A stretch of 5,678 nucleotides of DNA, from contig JALGTJ010000120.1 of the NCBI GenBank assembly GCA_029821415.1, positions 1 to 5,678 of the forward strand. Direction: 5' to 3'. The translations under genes and the position numbers were made by a program. The notes under the pieces were generated by a model. It saw nothing but the letters and a program-made list of their open reading frames with translations, was not told the DNA's origin and did no database searches. Of this stretch, positions 1-4,842 are shown in pieces; the stretch's first letter is position 1, and every line of letters begins with the position of its first letter. The stretch is from Candidatus Zipacnadia bacterium. Lineage in GTDB: Bacteria; Armatimonadota; Zipacnadia; Zipacnadales; Zipacnadaceae.

Positions 1-29
1 CCCCGCCCCGGGCAATATCAGAGTTTTGC

Positions 30-39
30 TGAGCGCTCA
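30..39. promoter_or_regulatory. Possible operator palindrome TGAGCGCTCA
   Basis: TGAGCGCTCA is a perfect 10-bp palindrome with an AGCGCT core centred on CG. The palindrome AAAGCGCTTT with the same core lies upstream of gene 2 (2031-2040). LacI-family regulators of sugar genes bind palindromes centred on CG, so an operator is possible. A 10-bp palindrome can arise by chance, and AGCGCT also occurs once inside a coding region near 1931-1936. Read as suggestive only. Confidence 0.25.
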
Positions 40-148
40 TCTGCCCTATATTCCCACTGAGTAAGTTGATCCAGGCTGGGATGGAGGTATTGGCGTCCGG
101 CTGGAGAATAGTGCGCTGACACGATAAGTATCGCATAGATATTGAAAC

Positions 149-155
149 GAGGTGA
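149..155 (+). promoter_or_regulatory. Ribosome binding site of gene 1 (GAGGTGA)
   Basis: GAGGTGA lies six bases before GTG 162 and four before ATG 160. The two starts overlap as ATGTG in different frames. ATG 160 gives only 16 codons before a stop at 208-210, while GTG 162 opens the frame with a convincing beta-domain sequence. Spacing and content both favour GTG 162, unless a base has been lost at the start and the true start was ATG followed by GTG. Confidence 0.55.
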
Positions 156-237
156 AGCAATGTGGAACAGCCTCTGGCGCTTTCCGCGGGGCGATACAGC
201 ATTAGTATAGGCTCGGACCTGCGACTGTCAGCTACAG

Positions 238-930
238 ATGCAGAAGGCCACGAAATTTGGGCTACGTCGTCGACGCAGACCCCGCTCCTGGTGGCTGGCA
301 AGTGCTGCGCAGATCGACATAACCCCTTACGAAGCAAATGGTTTTCGGGGACACAAGCTGGTCCTAGGTGGCTACGAGGGTGCCGATGTCGAGGTGGAGC
401 TCACCTACGCAGCAAATCAGGCCACCGGTGAGCTATCCGTGGGAGTCGAGCAGACCGGGGGAAGCGATACGGTCAGGAGCATTGCACACCTCTATCGCTT
501 TGAGAAGTCAGTTAGCCAGGGCGGCTATGTGGTAGTGCCACATGGCTCGGGCTACCTGATTCCAGCGGATTGTCCCGACGAAATCCCCGGAGAGGGTCCC
601 CATGGAGGGTTCATAGGAGCACGGTGGACGCTACCCATTTTTGGAATATTCAAGCAACAGCATGCGCTGTGTGCTTTAGTGGAGACCTGGTGGGATTGCG
701 AAGTTGAACTGGAGCATAGCCCGGGCGAGTACTCAGCACTCGATTTTCACTGGCAGCCCAGCTTAGGTAAGCTGGCCTATCGGCGGCAGTTGGTGCTGCG
801 CTTTGCTGAGGGGATAGACTACGTAGGCATGGCCAAGCTTTATCGGGACTATGCTCGCAGCGAAGGATTGCTGCTGACATGTGCAGGGCACCTTGGTGCG
901 GTGGCCGGCGTGGAATCCGCCCCAGATTAG
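238..930 (+). CDS. Gene 1 fragment: N-terminal beta-sandwich region
   Basis: This is the part of gene 1 read in the second frame. Genuine sequence probably starts near 301; the first ~20 residues from ATG 238 (arginine-rich, LRRRRRPRSWW) look like out-of-frame reading. The good part runs from SAAQIDITPY through LVLGGYEGADVEVEL, a Gly/Pro-rich GSGYLIPADCPDEIPG segment, WTLPIFGIFK and LGKLAYRRQLVLRF, to MAKLYRDYARSEGLLL near 829-876. Alternating beta-strand-like hydrophobics and the closing YRDYA helix are what is seen in the sandwich domain that packs before the barrel in GH101-like proteins. The tail after about 877 (AGHLGAVAGVESAPD) is out of frame and ends at the stop 928-930. It is not a separate gene: it is continuous in sense with the fragments before and after it. 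Confidence 0.55.
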   Translation: MQKATKFGLRRRRRPRSWWLASAAQIDITPYEANGFRGHKLVLGGYEGADVEVELTYAANQATGELSVGVEQTGGSDTVRSIAHLYRFEKSVSQGGYVVVPHGSGYLIPADCPDEIPGEGPHGGFIGARWTLPIFGIFKQQHALCALVETWWDCEVELEHSPGEYSALDFHWQPSLGKLAYRRQLVLRFAEGIDYVGMAKLYRDYARSEGLLLTCAGHLGAVAGVESAPD

Positions 931-2011
931 GGAAGTGCTGCAGCAATTAGCGCGCCTACGAGACAAAGGCTTTGCACTCAACCTGTTCTTCCCCAAGTGG
1001 TCAAGTTTAGGTTATTCCGAAGAGCGCGCCGCCGCTACCACTGCGGATGGCAACTGGCAAGGCTTCCTGCTTTCTCAACCGGTGCCCGGAGGCTGGGCTG
1101 CTCTGGCTGAGTTTGCAGAGCAAGCGCGCGCGTTAGACTGTCTCATTCAAGGCTTTGTTGGTCCCCGGACGCAAAGACCGGATGCGCCGGAATTTGATCC
1201 AGACAACTTCGCGATGCAGGAGGATGGCCAACGTAGCGAGTTCGAATTGACCCCTTATCAGGCCGAACGGCGAAATCAGGCAGTGTTGGCAAGCATCCGC
1301 GAGCATCGCTTACATATGGACGTCCTGTACTATGACGGCTACTCGGCGTACCATCCTCTTGCGGAGGATTTCTCCCCAGACCATCCTTATACCCGCCGTG
1401 AGAGCTATGAAGTCCAGAACCGCTGTTTTGCGGATGCTCGCAAGGCGGGGATTATGCCGGGAGCGGAACTAACTCGCTTCTGGGCCATACGGGACTGTGA
1501 TTACTGGTTCTACACCGACTGGTCCTCCGACCGATTGGCCAACACCCCTGTCCAGGGATGTGCGGGACCGGTGGGCGTACCAATTCCGTTGTTTCAATTA
1601 GTATTTCATGATTGCTACATTGCGGGCTTCTCCGGGGGTGGCTACGAGCTGTATATGCCGGGTTATGACTGGTGGGAGGATCAGCATCCGCGCCTGTACG
1701 AACTTCTGTTTGTGGCCGCCCCATGCCATAACTGGCTTCCAGGTGGAGATTTTCCCTACGATAAGCTTGATGCCCCTGAGTCCGAAAAGCGTTGGATGTG
1801 GCTGAAGAAGATGGGGGCACTGTGTCGGGCTACAAAATTCTCCGAGATGGTTAGCCACGAGTTCCTATCGGCCGACCGCAAGCAGCACCGAGTGACATTC
1901 GCCAACGGCGTGGTATGTGAATTTGACATGAGCGCTAACCGTTTCCGAATTCAAGGGGTAGAGGGTTTCACCGGCGATTGGGAGACACCTCCGGACCTGT
2001 ATGGTTCATAG
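881..2011 (+). CDS. Gene 1 fragment: C-terminal barrel with putative catalytic Asp/Glu
   Basis: This is the third-frame part of gene 1, open from 878 (an earlier in-frame stop lies at 875-877). ATG 881 is an internal methionine with no SD site, so it is not a natural start. It opens with RWPAWNPPQIREVL, continues with NLFFPKW, then MDVLYYDGYSAYHP and AGIMPGAELTRFW. In the rejoined protein the Asp of YYDGY is about residue 391 and the Glu of GAEL about 435. A barrel Asp nucleophile followed by a Glu acid is the arrangement known in GH101, and assigning it here is inference. A Gly- and Trp-rich stretch (SGGGYELYMPGYDWWED) follows, then a short beta-rich tail with VTFANGVVCEFDMS. The natural-looking end at TAG 2009-2011 supports this being the true C-terminus. 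Confidence 0.6.
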   Translation: MQGTLVRWPAWNPPQIREVLQQLARLRDKGFALNLFFPKWSSLGYSEERAAATTADGNWQGFLLSQPVPGGWAALAEFAEQARALDCLIQGFVGPRTQRPDAPEFDPDNFAMQEDGQRSEFELTPYQAERRNQAVLASIREHRLHMDVLYYDGYSAYHPLAEDFSPDHPYTRRESYEVQNRCFADARKAGIMPGAELTRFWAIRDCDYWFYTDWSSDRLANTPVQGCAGPVGVPIPLFQLVFHDCYIAGFSGGGYELYMPGYDWWEDQHPRLYELLFVAAPCHNWLPGGDFPYDKLDAPESEKRWMWLKKMGALCRATKFSEMVSHEFLSADRKQHRVTFANGVVCEFDMSANRFRIQGVEGFTGDWETPPDLYGS

Positions 2012-2030
2012 GTTCGGATTCTGGTGGGAG

Positions 2031-2040
2031 AAAGCGCTTT
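2031..2040. promoter_or_regulatory. Possible LacI-family operator AAAGCGCTTT
   Basis: AAAGCGCTTT is a perfect 10-bp palindrome 20 bases after the stop of gene 1 and about 70 bases before gene 2. With its flanks (AGAAAGCGCTTTAT) it agrees at 11 of 14 positions with the classical CcpA/LacI-type sequence TGAAAGCGCTTTCA. Regulators of this family commonly control sugar-use genes, which fits the neighbours. No regulator gene lies in the window, so the binding protein is unknown. Confidence 0.4.
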
Positions 2041-2057
2041 ATTGCCGTTCGGCAATA
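2040..2057. repeat. Perfect inverted repeat TATTGCCG-TT-CGGCAATA
   Basis: Eight-base arms at 2040-2047 and 2050-2057 are separated by TT, and share base 2040 with the preceding palindrome. As RNA it could form a 7-bp stem with a four-base loop (GTTC). No T-run follows, so it is a poor intrinsic terminator. A DNA operator or an mRNA processing or stability hairpin between genes 1 and 2 is as likely. Its right half, GGCAATATCA, recurs at 11-20. Confidence 0.5.
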
Positions 2058-2112
2058 TCAAGATGAGATTTGCGTGCGCATAACGTAAGCAGGGCGATTA
2101 GGAGGATCGAAT

Positions 2113-3027
2113 ATGCCAATAACCCCTCAATTTCACGTTTATCATGATGGGGCTGTGCAGTTTATAGACGCGCGCGTGTCTGAGCCCATTTCTTTTGCCC
2201 ATGTTGGCGATCTACATTTGCCCCCTCATCCACCGGACAAGTGGCCACCACAATACCGTAGTGCTATTGATTGGTGGAATACTGCGTTCCGATACCCTCA
2301 CCAAGCACTGCCTAAGCTGCTTGATGATATTTGTGCCCATGATGTAGATTTCGTCTTTTTTGGCGGAGACATCTTTGATTACTATCATCCGGAAACGGTT
2401 CAACTTGTCATAGATATGTGCAAGGACCGCGATTTGCCGGCCTATTTTCAGATTGGCAATCACGATTGGGAAGACGAATACATCAGATACGTCACCCACG
2501 AATGTGACTATGAAGTCCGCGCGGCACGCGGTAAGCAGCTAATGCAACAATGGGACATGCCCGGGCTCTACTATTCGTTTGAGCGCAACGGCGTGCGCTT
2601 CGTGGCCTTAGACACGCCGTACATTCAGCTCGACAACGACTACGCCGGGGTCTTTGACACAGCCCAAACTGATTGGTTCGTAGACCAGCTTGCTTACGAT
2701 GGCCCAATCGTGGTTTTTCATCACGTGCCCTTTAACCGGCCTACACTTGAACACCGGCTGCGTGCTGTGTGGGAGGGACTTGTGGCTTCCATAAGAGAGG
2801 ACGACAATGGGCGGCGCGTTCTTGCTGCTATTGAAGGATGTCCGAACGTACTTAGCACCTTTACGGCCCATCACCACTTTCGCAGCGAGGATCCTCTGGG
2901 CTTGGCCTTTCAGTTTATGACGGCGCCAGGCTTTGAAGGACAGTGGCGATATGTGAAGATAGCAAATACTATGCCTCCGAAATCGCTGCGAATACCGGGC
3001 CGACCAGTGGCCGAGTTAGAGGCATAG
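2113..3027 (+). CDS. Calcineurin-like metallophosphoesterase
   Basis: This encodes a dinuclear-metal phosphoesterase of 304 residues that hydrolyses a phosphomono- or diester. The substrate cannot be read from sequence. All signature blocks of the calcineurin-like superfamily are present in order: GDLH (Asp33, His35), FGGD (Asp86), GNHD (Asn116, His117), FHHVP (His203/His204) and AHHH (His253, His255, in place of the usual GHxH). The closing TAPGFEGQWRYV matches the family's end strands. Length is similar to class III cyclic-nucleotide phosphodiesterases such as CpdA, but that specific role is not implied. No signal peptide or membrane segment is seen, so it is probably cytoplasmic. ATG 2113 is chosen because AGGAGG at 2100-2105 sits seven bases upstream. 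It is 47 bases from the next gene, suggesting co-transcription. The frame is intact, unlike gene 1. A role in removing phosphate from a sugar or glycoconjugate is inferred from context only. Confidence 0.88.
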   Translation: MPITPQFHVYHDGAVQFIDARVSEPISFAHVGDLHLPPHPPDKWPPQYRSAIDWWNTAFRYPHQALPKLLDDICAHDVDFVFFGGDIFDYYHPETVQLVIDMCKDRDLPAYFQIGNHDWEDEYIRYVTHECDYEVRAARGKQLMQQWDMPGLYYSFERNGVRFVALDTPYIQLDNDYAGVFDTAQTDWFVDQLAYDGPIVVFHHVPFNRPTLEHRLRAVWEGLVASIREDDNGRRVLAAIEGCPNVLSTFTAHHHFRSEDPLGLAFQFMTAPGFEGQWRYVKIANTMPPKSLRIPGRPVAELEA

Positions 3028-3074
3028 CCACGGTGGGCTAGCTTAGTACATAATCAGAAAGGAGTCAGCTCAAA

Positions 3075-4742
3075 GTGAACAACAAACAGTCGCAAGATAA
3101 ACCAAGACGTCTGATGTACCATCGTGATCTATCCTGCTGGGAGTGGCTTCAAACCCCACTCAAAGTGGAGGATTTTATCGGGGATTTCGTCGGTAGAATC
3201 GCTGGCACCCAAGTTGACACCTTCGTGTTGCATATGCATTACAACCTGTACCCCAGCCGGCTGACGGTGGAGGAATATGCCAGCGAGAATGACACGCCGG
3301 TGGGGGTGGTAGGAGCGCACGCAACTTGGGGCTCGGAAGAAGGACTCACTGCGAGCAGTTGGCGGCTGCTTGAAAACAGCAAGGCCCTGTGGAGGATGAA
3401 CGTTGACCCCGTAGCCACTCTTATAGACGCGGGCCACGAAGTCGGCATTGATTTCTTCGGCGGAATAAGAATGAATGACTGTCATCATGCCCAGTGGAGC
3501 TGGCACCCGAAGTTCTGGATAGATCACCCGGAGTTCAGGATCGGCGACCATCCCGAGTATCACTACCCTCGCCCAGGCTTTCGGGAGCCAGAAGGAGGAG
3601 CTTTTGGCAGCCAGATAGACGACCGGGTGCCCGCTTGCCTGGACTACATGCATCAGGAGGTGCGGGATTATTACTTGGCGATGATCGAGGAAGCGGCTCG
3701 GGTATACGATGTACAGGGCATTGAGCTGGACTTCACCCGTCATCCGTTCTTTTTCAAGCCCTCTGAAGTAGAAGCAGGGACCGACAAGATGACTGAATTG
3801 CTGGCTGCAGTACGGGACAGACTGCATACAATAAGCGAGGAGAAAGGCCAGGAAATTGTCTTAGACGCGAAGGTTCCACCAACTATTGAGGCTTGTGAGG
3901 CCATTGGCCTGGATGTGCGCCGCTGGCTGGGCGAGGGCCTGGTGGATATAATGGTGGTAGGGCCGCTGTGGCATCCCGACTTCAACCTGCCCATAGAGGA
4001 CTTTGTGGAGGCTGCTGAGGGAAGCGGCGCCAAGATCTTCGCCAGCTTTGAGCTTGCGGAAATACCTGCGCTGGAGAATGCGGAGGCCACCGCCAAAGTA
4101 ATCAGATCCTCAGCCTTAGCATACTGGAAGGCGGGCGCGGCGGGCATGCATGTATTCAACTCGCACGTAATGACCCATTATCTGCGTCAGGAGATGCCTT
4201 TCCTAAAGGACATTGGCGACCCTCACCTTCTCGAGTACTGCGATAAACATTATCTGGCGACCAGGGCCTCCAACTACGACAACGTCGTCAAGTTCTCCTA
4301 TCCGAAGGAGCTACCGGTTACGCTGGTGGAAAGCCCCACCGGAGAGGGCCAGAAAGTGCACTTGAAGATCGGGGACGACCTGGAGAAGGCTGCTCGTTTA
4401 GGAATTACCGCTGATGCAAGACTGAGGCTGCGCGTGGTGAATCTGACTACTCCGGATGAGATTGAATTTAAGTTCAATGGCATAACCTTGGATCCTGACG
4501 ATTGCGAGCGTACATTCTTCCCGATGGGGGAATCGCAGGGACTGCGGCAGTATTCCTTCCTGGCTGAAGCATATTACGGGCTGGAGGGGCCGTACCATTG
4601 GCTTGAGTTCAAACTCGCGGGTGAGACTCTGCCGCGCCTGGGTGTTAACGAAGTGGAGGTAATACTGAGAAAGCGCAACCCAGAGGTAGCCGAAGGGGTA
4701 GTACTCAATGATGTGGAACTGACCATAGATTACAGCCAATAG
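3075..4742 (+). CDS. GHL10-like TIM-barrel glycosyl hydrolase-like protein
   Basis: This 555-residue protein is probably a cytoplasmic glycosidase, as no signal peptide is visible. Residues about 45-390 show the pattern of an (alpha/beta)8 barrel: TFVLHMHY (50-56), GIDFFGGIRMNDCHH (124-138), GIELDFTRHPFFF (215-227), VDIMVVGPLW (290-299), AKIFASFELAE (319-329) and GAAGMHVFN (354-362). The RMND.H and G.ELD..R.P motifs resemble family-10-like glycosyl hydrolases (GHL10 and relatives) expanded in planctomycete-type bacteria. Glu217/Asp219 and Glu326 are candidate acidic catalytic residues, an inference. Residues about 415-555 form a beta-rich C-terminal domain (LRLRVVNL, FKFNGITL, LGVNEVEVILRKRN, VELTIDY), typical of a sugar-binding or packing module. 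Start GTG 3075 has AAAGGAG at 3058-3064. It probably shares an mRNA with the phosphoesterase 47 bases upstream. The frame is intact. Substrate unknown; it could also be a non-catalytic barrel. Confidence 0.75.
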   Translation: MNNKQSQDKPRRLMYHRDLSCWEWLQTPLKVEDFIGDFVGRIAGTQVDTFVLHMHYNLYPSRLTVEEYASENDTPVGVVGAHATWGSEEGLTASSWRLLENSKALWRMNVDPVATLIDAGHEVGIDFFGGIRMNDCHHAQWSWHPKFWIDHPEFRIGDHPEYHYPRPGFREPEGGAFGSQIDDRVPACLDYMHQEVRDYYLAMIEEAARVYDVQGIELDFTRHPFFFKPSEVEAGTDKMTELLAAVRDRLHTISEEKGQEIVLDAKVPPTIEACEAIGLDVRRWLGEGLVDIMVVGPLWHPDFNLPIEDFVEAAEGSGAKIFASFELAEIPALENAEATAKVIRSSALAYWKAGAAGMHVFNSHVMTHYLRQEMPFLKDIGDPHLLEYCDKHYLATRASNYDNVVKFSYPKELPVTLVESPTGEGQKVHLKIGDDLEKAARLGITADARLRLRVVNLTTPDEIEFKFNGITLDPDDCERTFFPMGESQGLRQYSFLAEAYYGLEGPYHWLEFKLAGETLPRLGVNEVEVILRKRNPEVAEGVVLNDVELTIDYSQ

Positions 4743-4744
4743 CA

Positions 4745-4792
4745 TCGGCAACATTCCACATAGTACCCATAGTACCACTGAGTTGTTGCCGA
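4745..4792. repeat. 9-bp inverted repeat with 30-base loop, gene 3/gene 4 gap
   Basis: TCGGCAACA (4745-4753) and TGTTGCCGA (4784-4792) are exact reverse complements, starting two bases after the stop of gene 3. No T-run follows, so an intrinsic terminator is not well supported. The right arm overlaps the possible -35 box of gene 4, so binding of a dimer or tetramer to both arms could control that promoter. The CGGCAA half also occurs in the palindrome at 2040-2057. Confidence 0.5.
4759..4776 (+). repeat. Exact tandem duplication of CATAGTACC
   Basis: The 9-mer CATAGTACC occurs twice head to tail (4759-4767 and 4768-4776), filling most of the loop of the inverted repeat at 4745-4792. It could be a slippage duplication or a doubled protein-binding site. 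The arrangement is seen directly; any role is inference. Confidence 0.65.
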
Positions 4793-4813
4793 AGTTCGTA
4801 TTCCCAGTATAGT
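4786..4813 (+). promoter_or_regulatory. Possible sigma-70 promoter for gene 4
   Basis: TTGCCG (4786-4791, four of six matches to TTGACA) and TATAGT (4808-4813, five of six to TATAAT) are separated by 16 bases. Transcription would start near 4820, leaving a leader of about 20 bases that still contains the full AAGGAGG site. This would let gene 4 be expressed apart from genes 2 and 3. The -35 box lies in the right arm of the inverted repeat. Confidence 0.4.
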
Positions 4814-4827
4814 AATCCCGCATATAC

Positions 4828-4834
4828 AAGGAGG
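4828..4834 (+). promoter_or_regulatory. Ribosome binding site of gene 4 (AAGGAGG)
   Basis: A strong SD site lies eight bases before ATG 4843 and five before an in-frame GTG at 4840. The spacing favours ATG 4843; GTG 4840 would add a single residue. Confidence 0.7.
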
Positions 4835-4842
4835 AAGCTGTG

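Larger units (their letters stand above)
1..161. other. Non-coding leader upstream of gene 1
   Basis: No gene is supported here. Two forward frames are open from the window edge, to stops at 58-60 and 62-64, so the last ~20 codons of an upstream gene could lie in 1-64, but neither short peptide is recognisable. The stretch holds the 10-mer GGCAATATCA (11-20), which recurs at 2051-2060, and the perfect palindrome TGAGCGCTCA (30-39). No convincing promoter was found: CTGACA at 116-121 with GATATT at 138-143 would start transcription inside the ribosome binding site of gene 1. Confidence 0.5.
162..2011 (+). pseudogene. Frameshifted glycoside-hydrolase-like protein (GH101/DUF5696-like), gene 1
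   Basis: This gene is read in three successive frames: GTG 162 to about 300, then the frame of 211-930, then the frame of 878-2011. Joined with one base skipped at each break, it gives a protein of about 615 residues with an N-terminal beta-sandwich region followed by a TIM-barrel-like region. This is the layout of large carbohydrate-active proteins related to endo-alpha-N-acetylgalactosaminidases (GH101) or the DUF5696 group. The first break is best placed around 270-301, where the upstream frame ends in PLLVAG and the next resumes at SAAQIDITPY. The second is at about 877, between SEGLLL and QGTLVRWPAW. No signal peptide is visible. It precedes a phosphoesterase and a second barrel protein, suggesting a sugar-catabolic cluster. 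Two single-base sequencing errors, true decay, or a short deletion at 877 are all possible. The family call rests on remembered motifs, not a search. Confidence 0.7.

Noticed and set aside
1..64. C-terminal tail of an upstream gene
   Set aside because: Two frames are open from the edge but give only ~20 unrecognised residues, and the sequence shares a 10-mer with a non-coding gap.
116..143. CTGACA / GATATT as a promoter for gene 1
   Set aside because: With a 16-base spacer the transcript would start near 150, inside the GAGGTGA ribosome binding site.
860..890. Programmed +1 frameshifting in gene 1
   Set aside because: No RF2-like in-frame stop with a slippery codon and no slippery heptamer is seen at either break, and two such events in one gene would be very unusual.
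650..996. Two reverse-strand open frames near the second frame break of gene 1
   Set aside because: They span sequence whose forward translation is convincing on both sides of the break, and their own translations are low in recognisable structure.
3129..3827. Long reverse-strand open frame (232 codons) inside gene 3
   Set aside because: It lies wholly within an intact, motif-rich forward gene; its translation shows no family pattern and no ribosome binding site was recognised. It is a shadow of the forward codons.
4745..4792. Rho-independent terminator after gene 3
   Set aside because: The stem has a 30-base loop and no run of T follows.
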